A stretch of DNA of 64,000 nucleotides, taken from Bathynomus jamesi. Its lineage: Eukaryota; Arthropoda; Malacostraca; Isopoda; Cirolanidae. The position numbers and the translations under genes were made by a program. The notes beneath the pieces are model-generated. The model saw only the letters and a program-made list of their open reading frames with translations. It was not told where the DNA came from and did not search any database. The stretch covers positions 474,401 through 538,400 of the forward strand of contig JAJOZX010003216.1 of NCBI GenBank assembly GCA_023014485.1, written 5' to 3'. Below, in pieces: positions 1 to 10,362 of this stretch (positions are counted from its first letter, which is position 1; each line of letters begins with the position of its first letter).

Positions 1-343
1 TTTTGTTTTTCAGAAAAAGTCCACCTGAAAAAAAAACAATTAAAACCCACTCAAGCGGGTTTTTTCAGATATTTTAAAACAATGAGTTACTGTAATAAGC
101 TAATAAAAATAATATAACAGTCAATACTATGTATTTAAGAGTCATTGCAGTTATGTAGGACTTTATTTTATTAAATAAATAACAAAAGCACAAAGCTCAA
201 CTAAACTTCAACTTTATTTTTAATTAAAACTGAACTCCAAACTATTTCATTTTATTAAATGAAGTGCCCTGTAAAAGTAATAAACTCAGGTAGTAATCAT
301 AGTGAAGTATTTATTTATTAAGCACTGGCACATCTCGAAGTAA

Positions 344-766
344 TCAAACTTCATCTTCATTCAGTTCACTTCCACTACGCAAATATTTGTATATTTTGAC
401 CAGCTTTCCTGCTTTTTGTGTCCCAAGCTTGTTGCGTAACTTGGACCAGATGTGTCCAAATGTTGAGAAAGCTCTCTCAATGGCAGCTGAATTTGGGATA
501 CAACTCAGTAGATGTTCACAGAAGTTGCAGAAATCTTCCATATCAATAGCATTTCTTTTTGCAGTTTGTACTTTCATCAATTGCCACCAAGTAGAGGAAG
601 ACTTTCTATACAATTGAATGACTTGATTATTATTAAACATTGATACTGAGAAAAGGTTCTTGTCTTTTATTTTGAAAGCCAGAAAATATGCTAGATATTG
701 AGGCTTGTTGCTGATTATCCAATGTTCTGCTGCCATTGCTTGCTCTTCAAGTTCTGCTCCTCTTAA
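344..766 (-). pseudogene. hAT transposase, C-terminal dimerisation exon
   Basis: Last coding block. The segment ending SCIPNSAAIERAFSTFGHIW, then SKLRNKLGTQKAGKLVKI, is the hAT C-terminal dimerisation motif (S-A-x2-ER-x-FS). It is open for at least 130 codons to a stop at 344-346. The ATG at 736 is internal; coding similarity continues upstream to a (TA)n tract at about 767-783, which may have replaced the acceptor. Confidence 0.8.
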
Positions 767-879
767 TATATATATATATATATACAGTATATATATGTAT
801 ATATGTATGTATGTATGTATGTATATATTACTATTTCTATGAAAACAGAAAGAATAGATTATAAATATTGATACTTAAC

Positions 880-1041
880 CATGTATTGAGGGTCCATGAA
901 GTATGCTACATAAAAGAATGGTTCCACAGCATCAGTCATTCATTTTTTAATTTGAGCTCTTTATGGCTTGAGGTCTTCACTTTGCAAGAGCTGTATCCAC
1001 GTTTCAACAGCAGTTGACAAAGTTGCTGAATCACTTTGAAG
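880..1041 (-). pseudogene. hAT transposase, late exon
   Basis: Preceded by AAATTTTTGCAG and followed by GTTAAG. Reads LQSDSATLSTAVETWIQLL, then AVEPFFYVAYFMDPQYM, which resembles the helical part before the hAT dimerisation domain. An internal TAA and a frame slip show decay. The match rests on order and motif resemblance. Confidence 0.5.
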
Positions 1042-1217
1042 CTGCAAAAATTTGATTACACTGATATAATAATAAATCCCAGAATAAAGTATAAATAAAA
1101 TTTTTACTCAAAGCATTAATTAATTAAAATAAAACTAGAGTAGGTATTAAAATAATTAAGTAGAAGATGTACCATACTTAAAAATGTAACAAAATTTTCA
1201 TAGGTAGCTAAGTATAC

Positions 1218-1450
1218 CTTATCAAGTGCAATAGCAACTACCTTTAGCTGCTTGTGAAGGTGAAGGGCCCCTCTCTATAAGCCTGCATTGTCCAGGGCAG
1301 TGGCAATTTTTCCATCAATTTCTTCCTCAGTATTGATTTCCATGTATTTATGAAAATTTTTAGAAATATGTCTACACAAGCTTCCTGAGTGTTCCACCGA
1401 GTATCGTTCAGTATTTGTGGCATTAGTCCTCCCTTGTCCTTCAGCCATCC
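1218..1450 (-). pseudogene. hAT transposase, middle exon
   Basis: Acceptor TTTTGTTAATCAG is followed by GWLKDKGGLMPQILNDTRWNTQ, a common hAT segment (NDTRWN) after the catalytic core. The exon closes at AAG before GTATACTTAGC. Frame is interrupted after about 60 codons. The intron between this exon and the one at 6604-6809 holds the 5-kb insertion cluster. Confidence 0.65.
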
Positions 1451-1479
1451 CTGATTAACAAAATAAAAAGATTTGGAGA

Positions 1480-1481
<2 letters not shown>

Positions 1482-1522
<41 letters not shown>
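1482..1522. repeat. (TA)n microsatellite
   Basis: About 20 perfect TA units inside the hAT intron. TA is the obligatory target of Tc1/mariner insertion, and the same intron also carries (TA)n at 1618-1655, 1930-1994, 2909-2930, 4420-4491 and 6562-6601. Confidence 0.95.
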
Positions 1523-1525
<3 letters not shown>

Positions 1526-1616
1526 CATCTGTGTTTCTCTCTCTACCAATCTATCTGTATATAAACTTTATAAAGATTATAATTTTTATAAATATTTCTC
1601 AAATATGCTCACATTG

Positions 1617-1617
<1 letters not shown>

Positions 1618-1655
<38 letters not shown>
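1618..1655. repeat. (TA)n microsatellite
   Basis: About 19 TA units. The 95 bases between this tract and the previous one show no recognisable coding content. Confidence 0.95.
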
Positions 1656-1657
<2 letters not shown>

Positions 1658-1925
1658 AAGTTCAGGAAGAACCGATTCGCCTCTATTTAAAAGGGCATAT
1701 CTCGGCGGAAAAACAAAGAAAAAGTGAGAGGAAAGACAGAGGAAAAAGAAAGGGTGGAGGGGACAGTCAAAGTGGAAAAAGACCAAGGATGACAAGGACT
1801 GCAGGGTCGAGCCCCATCATCCTTGGGTGCCAGGGCAGGGAGGGCGCACGTGAAACCTCCAGGAACAAGCACGTATAAACGAGCACAAAGAGCACTCAAG
1901 AGCACGAGCTTAGAACCCCCTTGCG

Positions 1926-1929
<4 letters not shown>
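1656..1929. other. Unassigned insertion between two (TA)n tracts
   Basis: About 270 bp, purine-rich on the plus strand at 1690-1790, then GC-richer. I find no ORF, no TIR and no RNA-gene signal. It is bounded on both sides by TA microsatellite, which could mean a non-autonomous element whose ends merged into the repeat, but no inverted termini are visible. Confidence 0.4.
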
Positions 1930-1968
<39 letters not shown>

Positions 1969-1994
1969 TATATATATTATATTATATATATATA
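1930..1994. repeat. (TA)n microsatellite, imperfect
   Basis: Interrupted TA repeat ending directly at the left terminus of the Tc1 element; its last TA is that element's target duplication. Confidence 0.9.
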
Positions 1995-2908
1995 AGCACA
2001 CCGGACAAAAAATTAGTCACCCCTCTCAGAATGTACCTAATAACGTGTGACGGCGCCTCTGGCCTTGATAACCGCACGAATCCGGCGAGGAAGAGACTCT
2101 ACGAGGTTGTGCATGTACTGAACATCGATTTGCTGCCACTCGTTCATCAGCCGGTCCCGAAGTTCCGCCAGAGTCCGTGGGTGTCTATTCCTGCGCTTCA
2201 CTTTCTGTTTCCAGCCTGAACAACACCTTCGACGCATTCAGGATTAAAGGCTTCATTGGACCTGCGATGTACTCGTCGCCTCCCATCATTGGAGAACAAA
2301 CAAAAACGGGACTCATCGGACCAAATTACACGTTTCCAATCTGCGCAGTCCAGTTTTTGTGCCTCTGAGCCCATTTATAACGTGCCAATTTGTGACGCTG
2401 TTAACAGCGGCCTCTTCCGTGGTACCCTGCTCCAGATGTCCATCGCATGCAGTTCTCGTCGCAATGTCCGTTCGGAAATTGGTCGCTGGAGAACCTCATT
2501 GGTTTCTTGGAGCAATTGTTCTCTGGTTTGAAAACGATTTGCAGTTACTAGACGAGAAACATGGCGGCGTCCCCTATTGTCGAGAACTACACCACTCTTT
2601 GTAAACTCGCTGGACAGTACGCGTTGACACACCAACAAATTGGGCTACTTCAGACATTTTGTGTCCGTGGGCTCTGCCAAACACTATGGCTCCTTTTTGC
2701 CACTGAGTAACGTCTGCCTCACGACCCATTTTGCAGACTATATCCAACACACACTTTGTTCTTCACCACCTCACGAAACAGATCTGATCCTGTGTGCTAC
2801 GTCACCGCTACTTGTCACTTACCAATGCTACATCAGCGCCCTCTGTGTGACCTTGAACTTCCTACTATCGGTGCTATTAGGGGTGACTAATTTTTTGTCC
2901 GGTGTGCT
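1995..2908 (-). mobile_element. Tc1-like DNA transposon, 914 bp
   Basis: Terminal inverted repeats AGCACACCGGACAAAAAATT on the left and its reverse complement on the right are perfect for at least 27 bp. TA duplications flank at 1993-1994 and 2909-2910. The element is shorter than a full Tc1 (about 1.6 kb) because the catalytic middle of the transposase is missing. Confidence 0.92.
2037..2729 (-). pseudogene. Tc1-like transposase, internally deleted
   Basis: The ATG at 2729 starts MGREADVTQWQKGAIVFGRA, followed by VGVSTRTVQRVYKEW, the first helix-turn-helix of Tc1 transposases. A frameshift near 2590 leads into GRRHVSRLVTANRFQT (second DNA-binding HTH). The C-terminus PRTLAELRDRLMNEWQQI to RRIRAVIKARG is the standard Tc1 ending. 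The DDE catalytic core between them is largely deleted or frame-broken, so it cannot be active. Confidence 0.85.
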
Positions 2909-2930
2909 TATATATATATATATATATATA

Positions 2931-3501
2931 CAGGGTGTCCGAGAATTATCTGTACAATTTTTGGGTTATTAAAAGTCAACCATGAAGTGTAGAAATTCCA
3001 GTGTTGTCCCATTTTACAGAGAATCTCATTAAGTTTTTTCTGATACCACGTCTTGACAAGTTTTTTAGAAATGTACGCGGGTGACAGACATTGATGATTT
3101 AAAAGCAAGAATCACAGCTGCTATTGAGCGAATTGATGTGGATATGCTGCAGCGTACATGGCAACATTTGGAGTATCGATTGGATGTTTTGCGAATCACT
3201 GATGGTGCACATATCGAATGTTTGTAACAACGTTACTTTAATAAAAGAAACTTTTGAAAATACAGATTCTAAATAATCTTGTTTAAGAATTTTACGTGTG
3301 TTATCAAGAATTTTATTAAAAGATGAAATTGTACAGATAATGTTCGGACACACTGGAATTTCTAAAAAACTTGTCAAAACTTGGTATCAGAAAAGACTTA
3401 ATGAGATTCTCTGTAAAATGGGACAACACTGGAATTTCTACACTTCATGGTTGACTTTTAATAACAGCCAAAAATTGTACAGATAATTCTTGGACACCCT
3501 G
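2931..3501 (+). mobile_element. Non-autonomous mariner-like element, 571 bp
   Basis: Starts CAGGGTGTCCGAGAATTATC and ends with the matching reverse complement GGACACCCTG. The inverted repeats are long (over 100 bp) with a few indels. TA duplications lie at 2929-2930 and 3502-3503. It is an internal-deletion derivative carrying only the transposase tail. Confidence 0.88.
3078..3227 (+). pseudogene. Mariner-like transposase C-terminal remnant
   Basis: An open stretch reads DIDDLKARITAAIERIDVDM and ends RITDGAHIECL then TAA. This is the usual C-terminus of the mariner-like transposases in this window (compare DTDGAHVETSQ at 25.7 kb). No start or catalytic residue remains. Confidence 0.7.
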
Positions 3502-3513
3502 TATATATATATA

Positions 3514-4419
3514 CAGGGCGTCCCAAAAAAATGTATACACACTTTAACAGCTGATAGCTCAATTGATGTTTCTTTCTTTCCAAGTTAAACCCATTAGAAT
3601 TAATAATGGCAGTCAGACTAAGCTTTGAACAAAGGAAATTCATTCTAAAATGCTACTGGAAGTGTGAAAACGCAGTTGAAGTGCAAAGACAGTTTAGGAG
3701 GGAGTTTCAAACAGATCCACCAACGCGACTTACCATCACTCGAATTAGAGATAAGTTTGAAGCCGATGGAACTGTTCAGAATGTCCACAAGAAGCGTTCC
3801 GGAAGACCACGGACATCGACAAGCCCCACAAAGCAAGAAAGAGTACTGGAAACGTATCACCAAAGTCCAAGAAAATCTGTGCGGCAAGCGAGTCGTGAGG
3901 TAGGAATTTCAGAATCGTCTGTCCAACGCATTTTGAAGCGCTGTTAATGGAAAAGTTACATTCCAAGATTAGTCCATGCTATTAATGAAGATGATCCGGA
4001 CCGAAGAGTGGAGTATTGCGAGTGGTACTTGGCACGATGTGGATGTGGATTGGACGAAGGGGTTTCGTAGAATACCCTCCGCGTTCACCAGACCTCACAC
4101 CACTAGACTTTTTTTTATGGGGATACTTAAAAGACAAAGTCTACGCTATAAAACCTGCAACAGTCGCTGAATTGAGAGCAGCCATTGAACGAGAATGCAC
4201 ACAAATACCAAACGAAATGTTTCGTGATGTTTGCGATTCCATTGCTTCGCGTTATCAGCAGTGCCTGGACCAGAACGGACGTCAGTTTGAAAACAGGCGT
4301 TGACAAAACAATTAAATAATGTCTGTAGATTCTATTACATTTTGAAAATGAAATGTATTTTAATAAACACTGCCTTTATAAGTATTTAAAGTGTGTATAC
4401 ATTTTTTTGGGACGCCCTG
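3514..4419 (+). mobile_element. Mariner-like DNA transposon, 906 bp
   Basis: Inverted repeats CAGGGCGTCCCAAAAAAATG left and its reverse complement right match for about 32 bp. TA duplications lie at 3512-3513 and 4420-4421. Only 12 bp of TA repeat separates it from the element at 2931-3501. Confidence 0.92.
3606..4303 (+). pseudogene. Mariner-like transposase, internally deleted
   Basis: N-terminal part (3606-3947): FEQRKFILKCYWKCENAVEV, an HTH domain of the DUF4817-like type, and a GRPRT linker, then a second HTH (SVRQASREVGISESSVQRIL). A stop follows; [20 protein letters not shown] resumes in another frame. The C-terminal part (4016-4303) contains PPRSPDLTPLDFFLWGYLKD, carrying the last catalytic Asp, and ends CLDQNGRQFENRR. 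About 120 residues with the first two catalytic Asp are missing. Confidence 0.82.
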
Positions 4420-4425
4420 TATATA

Positions 4426-4467
<42 letters not shown>

Positions 4468-4491
4468 TATATATATATATATATATATATT
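4420..4491. repeat. (TA)n microsatellite, imperfect
   Basis: About 70 bp of TA repeats with minor interruptions, between the mariner-like element and the next unit. Confidence 0.95.
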
Positions 4492-6165
4492 AGGGTGCTT
4501 CATAAATTAAAAGTTTGGAAAAATTTTAATCCACATGGATCCCCTTGTTCCATTTGCTGAGGAGACTGATAAACCGAAGTATTAATTCAATAGTTTAAAG
4601 TTTACGGGTCCCCAGTTTGATGCTCTGGCAGATCATAAACGGAAAAAATTGAACAAAAATCTGTCAATGAATTTTTATTCAACAAACGAGTACCATTTCA
4701 CTACACATTTTCACAAAGATACAAAAAACATAACCACTTCTTGCGAATCATTTGTCCATGAAATCCTTCTTGGTTTTATTCGGGTATTTCGCCCTATGCT
4801 GCATCACAGTTTTGAGCAAATACTGCTTCTGCTCTTCGTTCTTCGTCAGAGAACAGTTGAACTCTTTGGTGAGCGCGATGGCTCTTTCGGCCCGATCGTT
4901 GACGACAGAGATTTTGTTAACAGTTGCCGCTGCTTGCTTGAAGCCCTCTACTTCAGTCCACGGCAACTGGCTTTTTCAAGAATTCTGTGTCCAAGTCGAA
5001 TGCATGGAAGAAAGCCATCGTCTTTCCTGTCACGAACTCCGCCAGGTGTTTCGAGGCAAGATTCCTGACGTTCTTCCCTTGGGGTCGCTTGAGTTCCTTT
5101 TTCGATGCGGGCTTACCCAAACTGACGACCATCTGAGCCTTTTCTTCATCTGCCACATCTGCGTCGAAGAACGCCATGGCAATAAGATCTCAGAGATGTA
5201 CCATAGGTGTCGAGACATGGCTTCTTGCGCAGCGTTAACACACGAATATTCCGACATGGCAAAGGCTTCCGCGTCACGCAGAAATTCCAGATCAACTGCG
5301 GCAGCCTTGCTTGAGGTTGCAGCACGAGTCCAACCTCGGATGTAGACGAGGGACACGAAGAGACCTACGGCTGTCAGAGCTTCCAACTCGTGACTCGACA
5401 TCTTGAACTGCTTCTTCAGTAGAATTACTTTCAAGGAGTAGATGGCTATCGCCATCCATCGAGCGTGATGGTAAGCGCCAGGGGCTCTGAGAGGGAAATC
5501 CACCACTTTTGCTTCTCCCAGGAAGATGAGAACCAACTGTAGCAGTTCCTTGTAGTCATCGCGCTGATGCGACGTGCTCACCATCCCTCTCACCAGCAGG
5601 ACTGACTTCTCCCTCAGTTCCCTCATAGAGTCATTGACTTGAGCAAAATCGTACGGCCGCACGTCCAACCGGTCGATGAACTTCCATTGTGCCTGAAACC
5701 TCTTGAAAACGGGTATATCGGGCCACTTGAAGGGCCGTATGCACGCTTGAAGACGGAGCTGAGGATGACTTCATAGATGTGATGCTGACAGGGGAAGTAC
5801 ATGAGTTCTCTGCCAAGACCTTTCTCAATCAGGACGCAGGCCCCGATATGAATCCCGGTGTTCGACGCTGTCGTGTCGAAAGACAGTCCCCGCACGCGCT
5901 CTTCCATCCTGTGTTCCTTGACCAAATCCAAGCAAACTCGCGCTATCTTCTCGCCGGTTCCGGACGTCACCTTAGGAACGCCGAGCAACTTCTCCTTGCC
6001 GTCGCCAGAGACGAGGATGGCGATCCGGTCAACGCTCTCCTTCCATTGCTCATTGTCAGGTAGGAGCTTACCGTCCCAATGCAAGACAAGAGGCTGACCA
6101 GGACAAACTTCGTCGGATTGATAACTTTCAGCAGCCACCTTCCTGAGAGCCTTGCGTGTGCGGTA
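4492..6165 (-). mobile_element. Decayed element carrying the unnamed transposase
   Basis: Begins right after (TA)n with AGGGTGCTTCATAAATTAAA. The 3' noncoding part is about 4492-4747 and coding similarity fills the rest. The 5' end is lost at the junction with the mariner fragment. No target duplication or complete TIR pair is visible, so the boundaries are approximate. Confidence 0.5.
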
Positions 6166-6168
6166 CAT
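4748..6168 (-). pseudogene. Transposase-like protein of an unnamed hAT-like family
   Basis: Read on the minus strand with at least three frameshifts (near 5690, 5170 and 4960). Segments in order: LVLHWDGKLLPD; RIAILVSGDGKEKLLGVPK; GLSFDTTASNTGIHIGACVL; CQHHIYEVIL; then a helical stretch; then SVVNDRAERAIAL and a Lys-rich tail. The Asp in SFDTTASN and the C-x-HH motif recall the hAT core, and NDRAERAI recalls its dimerisation domain. I know similar unnamed proteins from invertebrate genomes only vaguely, so the family name is left open. The N-terminus is cut where a mariner fragment begins (about 6165-6176). Confidence 0.6.
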
Positions 6169-6169
6169 G

Positions 6170-6549
6170 GTACTGGATTATCTAAATGGACGTTTTCCAA
6201 ATCGCTGGATCGGACGCGGAAGCAACAGACCTTGGCCAGCGAGATTACCAGATTTAACCCCTTTAGATTTCTTTGCATGGGGCTTTATCAAATCGCACGT
6301 CTATCAGACGAAGATTACGAGTCTTGAAAACTTACGTACACGTATACGAACTGCTGCAGATAACATAACCCCGCAAATGCTCCAGAATGTGTTTAGAAAT
6401 GCTGCGGAACGATTTGAGCTGTGGAGGGATACTGATGGGTGTCACGTCGAATCCTACTCTTAATTATTTAATAAATGTTACCACTTTATCATTTTATGAT
6501 TGAATTCCATATAATTTCCAAGTGCTTCACAAAAATAGATCCTGACTTT
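6170..6549 (+). mobile_element. Mariner-like 3' fragment
   Basis: Transposase tail at 6170-6463: LNGRFPNRWIGRGSNRPWPA, then LPDLTPLDFFAWGF with the third catalytic Asp, then DTDGCHVESYS and TAA. Right terminus TTTATGTACACCCTG ends at about 6549, next to (TG)n/(TA)n. The N-terminal half and left TIR are absent. Closest relative in the window is the element at 25087-25897. Confidence 0.75.
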
Positions 6550-6559
6550 ATGTACACCC

Positions 6560-6561
<2 letters not shown>

Positions 6562-6601
<40 letters not shown>
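6562..6601. repeat. (TG)n/(TA)n microsatellite
   Basis: Short GTGTGTGTG run (about 6550-6562) passing into about 19 TA units, marking the right edge of the insertion cluster in the hAT intron. Confidence 0.9.
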
Positions 6602-6603
<2 letters not shown>

Positions 6604-6605
<2 letters not shown>

Positions 6606-6809
6606 CGTACTTACATGTGGCTGGTGATCACTGCGAAAATAGTTGTGAATTTCGATTGTGTTTTAATACACCATTAGGTGTAACTTCTTTCTCCAGGAGA
6701 TTAAGGTAATGAGATGAACACCCATAGGTTTGAATGTTAGGACATTTCTCCTGAAGTAGTTCTTTCATGCGCTTCATTTTGCTCTCATTATCAGTACAGA
6801 TTGCAAATA
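6604..6809 (-). pseudogene. hAT transposase, core exon
   Basis: Reads FAICTDNESKMKRM, then YGCSSHYLNLL. This is the hAT core signature in which an Asp of the DDE triad sits in TDN and is followed by C-x2-H. The exon follows a TTTTCAAAG acceptor-like sequence and ends before GTAAGTACG at about 6610. A frame slip is needed near 6650 to read IEIHNYFRSDHQPH. Phase with the preceding exon is not perfect, so the exact acceptor is uncertain. Confidence 0.65.
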
Positions 6810-6961
6810 CTTTGAAAATATGAGAAAGAGAAATAATCATAGTAGTGTAAGGATTTTATACATAGAATTATAGTATTGTAAGGATTTTATAGTTACTTTA
6901 TTTACTTGAGCTATTTTAATTAATAATCTCTCTAAAATTTTAATGAACTCAAATTACTCAC

Positions 6962-7796
6962 ATCTTTGTTGCATTTCTGCTGGACCTCATTTATTGCAGC
7001 TATAGCAAGTTCACAACAATATTCTGCTGTTTTCTTCTCTGATCCACAATCAGTCATTGATAGCAGGAATGTTGAGTGGCTAGTGTGGATTGAGGTGGCA
7101 ATGATGGGATCATTCCGCACTGATGATCATCCATCTTGTAGCGGAGTTATTGTAACATTTGTTTAAGTCATTACTCAGATTCTGTTCTATTTCATCATGT
7201 ACTTCAGTAAGAAGATCTCCTGCTAGGTCTTTTCTTGTTGGTGCGCAGTACCCAGGTCTTAACAGATTCATCATTTGTTTATATTCTTTGCTGCGAGCAG
7301 CATTAAAAGCTATTGCACTGCTGTAGAAAAACTTGGCAACTCGTAGATGAAGCAGTTTCTTTTGTTTTTCTGTGGTCTTTGTGACAAAATCGGTCATCTG
7401 AGGTTGGGTCAATCTTGACTTTAATGAAGTACTACAATTACTGCTTGATAGGGGGAAATACAAAGATTTAGGTTTCTTCTTTGGAGGTTGAGAAGTAGAA
7501 CAACTGTCAGGTCTGTTGACAGAGCCACCAGAAGCTGATGAAGGTGATGATAGAAATGAATCAAATGATAGTTCAGAAACTGATGATTCAGATGAAATAT
7601 TTAATGCATTTTGATCATGAGTTGGAGGATTTTCATTTCTCTTTATACATTTTTGTAAATGTGTTTTGATTCTCTCAATTTTAGAACTTAATTCCATTCC
7701 ACAATGTTTGCATTTCACTTTTGAGCTTCCTTCAACTCGTATGACATCGGCCCACTCATGAGAAGATTTCCTACCACTTCCAGCAACAAATGGCAT
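6962..7796 (-). pseudogene. hAT transposase, N-terminal BED-finger part
   Basis: Begins with ATG at 7796. Residues 1-50 form a BED-type C2HC zinc finger (CKHCGMELSSKIERIKTHLQKC pattern, with a W in SSHEWADV), the DNA-binding module of hAT transposases. A Ser-rich linker follows, then the motif LRPGYCAPTRKDL that is also found in the second hAT of this window. Near 7150 the frame shifts, and the Trp of the expected LQDGW reads as TGA; coding similarity resumes as SSVRNDPIIATSIHTS down to a GT donor (GTGAGTAA) just after 6962. Inactive because of the frameshift and nonsense change. The splice site shows that this was an intron-containing transposase gene. Confidence 0.75.
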
Positions 7797-8155
7797 GGTT
7801 TCTTAAATTCTTAGTGTTAAATAAAAATAATTCAGTATAGATACTGGTAATACTAAGCTTTAACTATTATATCTAAGTTATATTTTTAAAAAAATCATCT
7901 ATATGTATCTGTAACAAAATAGCAACAATCATTATCAAGAACAATGAATAAATACTGTATATAAGCACAAAAAAATTTAAAGGCCAGTTTTTAAATTTTA
8001 TTATACAGTTTTCTTATATTAGCTGTAGAGAATTCGAAAATACCCGATAAAACCCAGGTGGGTTTTTTTTTTTTTTTTTTCAATAAAACCCATTTTTTTG
8101 CCAACCCGCGCCGCCGCCTCATGTTCAACAACCTAGTCCCTCTTGGTCGTGTTGT

Positions 8156-8972
8156 GTGGGGCATGGGAGACCGCGCGTCATGCGAGTTGTCGGTCCATCA
8201 GTTCAGTATGCCGACAGCCACAACAACTTGCGCGTACGTTGCGGGGACATCGCCTATCCAGAACGATGTCCCAACTCTCCTAAATGCTCAAACTGCGCCG
8301 GCACACATCCTTCTTCGTCTCGTAAATTTATTTTTTTTAAGTTTGAGAAGGAGGTCCTGGCCCTGCCAGTGGCAGACTTCATCAGCCTCCGAGAGGCACG
8401 AGACAGGGTGCGGAATCGGGAGGTGAGGCCGGGGGTCTCGTATGCTGCAGCCCTCGGCTGAGTTCCCTCGACACGCCGTCCGGATCCGCCACTCAAACCC
8501 CCATCGACTACTAATCAATCCCCCTTCCCGATCGGGCCCCACTCCGGACCCGGCAGCCGCCTGTCCCCCTACCATGCCTACCCACCATGAATCTTCCCAG
8601 ACCTCTGGAATCGGGACTCTCGGTTCCCGTCTCCCAGGAACCCCGCTTTCACCGCACTCCGAGAACACACCCAAACCTAGCGCCCGGGGTAAATCAGTGA
8701 GGCGGAGACGCCGGAGTGAGTCTCCAGACTCGGCGACCATCCAACAAGCCTCCCCCTCTTCTCCGAAATCTAAAAGGAGAACTCGAGCACCTACACCCTT
8801 AACCTCACCTAGGATGACCCTCTCACCCTCGCACTCACCCCTGCAGAAGTTGACAGTCATTGCTGACGTGTACGAGCCACTACCTAGGGCGAGACACAGG
8901 GCAGATCACCCCACATCCGAGGATCCAGTGGACGCGGCACTGGCACGCTGTGGTGGGATTCGGTTAACCTAA
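8156..8972 (+). pseudogene. LINE ORF1 remnant with zinc-knuckle segment
   Basis: 8156-8461 reads CGDIAYPERCPNSPKCSNCA, then GTHPSSSRKF and FKFEKEVLALPVADFISL, then VRPGVSYAAALG. This is the CCHC-rich nucleic-acid-binding part of Jockey ORF1 followed by its conserved EKE..REAR segment; the first knuckle has lost cysteines. A frameshift joins 8442-8972, a Pro/Ser/Arg-rich linker (SVRRRRRSESPDSATIQ) ending DPVDAALARCG. Confidence 0.65.
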
Positions 8973-9782
8973 CGGCCACACCAGACAAAATATAGAAATT
9001 TTTATTTTTAAGGTCTCCACAAAACCAGGCTGCTCACCTTGAAGGGTTGTTGGATCCAGGCTCGCCGCCCAGACCTCCGATTCCACGACTGCTGGCTCGT
9101 ACCGCCAACAGTTTCTCACTTGTTTTACAGTTCTTGCAAGAGTAGCTTCCTTCTGTTAGTGCTTCATTATTTTTGGCATCCTAGCTTGAATTTAGTTCCT
9201 TCCTTTAACAACAAGTACTTTATTCCTTTTGTTAAATATTCTATTTATTTATTTTCTGTTTTAACATTTGAGTCATTCTTGACACCTCCACAAACACCAG
9301 ATTTTTTTTCCACTTCTCGCAGCACTTTCTCAAAACTCGAGTTTTGACACACGCGCCGATTCTTTTAATTTATTAGCTTGTAAATACTTCTGATTTGTCC
9401 ATTCCATGCATACAGTGAAAAGCACTCTCTATCCTCATGATCTATGATAGTAGGGTTTCTAGCAATTTCCTCTTGATCTTGCTTTTCTTGGGCTTTGAGG
9501 ATTACTTTCAAGTTTATAAATATAGATCCAGCCGAGTTCTTTATCTTACAACTTACAGTATGTTATTTTAACAGGTCTAACATTCTTTGCTAACATGTTT
9601 TAACGAACAATTAGTGAATTCTTTCTAAAATGTTTTAACAAACAAGTACGTTTATCTTTATTCCTCTGGAAAGAAAGAGAGAACCATGAAAATCCTATCT
9701 ATAACAAGTATTTCAATCACAACTAAATAAATTAAATAAATTTAGTATATAAATAATAATAATCAAGGCCAGGGGGAAAGGG
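8973..9782. other. AT-rich interruption inside LINE
   Basis: About 800 bp, AT-rich after 9200, with no conserved coding content, between the ORF1 linker and the Pro/Ser-rich stretch at 9783-10226 (itself unrecognised but of LINE-like composition). No TIR or target duplication is visible. It could be an insertion or a strongly decayed noncoding part. Confidence 0.35.
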
Positions 9783-10362
9783 TTGACAACTAAAAGGGGA
9801 AAAAGGGTTCACCCTCCACAGTGCCAACATGGTGTGACCAGAGTACCCTCGGCCGCACCCTCGAGCCTCATGGATCTACCCTTACTCTCTAGTGCTATCT
9901 TCTCCACCCCACCACGGGAACACCTTGACTCATCCCCTTGTACCCCCACTGACCCGTCCCCTCTCGTACCTCCGGCTCTTCCTTCATCGGCCACCCAGAC
10001 TTTGTCCTCTCCCCTACCCGTCAGGTTTTACTGGTACCCCCTGTCGTCACCCTGGGTGTCCCTGGAAACCACAGACAAACAGGGAGGTGCTAATTTGGAC
10101 AATGGAATCCTCCCCCGTTGCATGACCACTGAACCCTGCCTAGAGATTCTTCACCCCCTGAGCCCGAAACGATCCCTGAGCTGCCGTGATCCACGTTCCC
10201 GGCCCCGCAGTCTCCACTGGGGTTGACTGGCCAGCCGATCCCCTCTTTAGTGAACGGCAGGTGACCCGCCACGCCCCTGACTTACCCTTCGCCTTCATCT
10301 CCATTCACAATCCAACTTCCTAACACCTTCACCCTCTTCCCTTTTCCCTCGTCAAGCAGTGG

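Larger units (their letters stand above)
1..8107 (-). mobile_element. hAT element, decayed, with nested insertions
   Basis: Six blocks on the minus strand read in hAT transposase order: BED zinc finger (7.8 kb), RNase-H-like core pieces (7.1, 6.8, 1.45 and 1.04 kb) and the C-terminal dimerisation domain (0.7-0.34 kb). The right end, around 8086-8107, ends in TTTTTTGCCAACCC, close to the terminus GCCAACCCTG of the hAT at 24902-26966, so the two appear related. The left end lies at or just beyond position 1, so the target duplication cannot be checked. The stretch at about 1480-6600 consists of later insertions in one intron. Both ends carry AAACCC/GGGTTT-rich subterminal sequence (about 45-65 and 8050-8090). 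Confidence 0.8.

Noticed and set aside
387..617. Plus-strand 76-codon ORF
   Set aside because: Antisense shadow of the hAT dimerisation exon.
1244..1549. ORFs reading YIYIYIYI through (TA)n
   Set aside because: Translation of microsatellite; only the exon-like part at 1218-1450 has transposase similarity.
9039..9347. 102-codon ORF in the AT-rich LINE interruption
   Set aside because: Phe/Leu/Ser-rich composition from T-rich DNA and no conserved motif.
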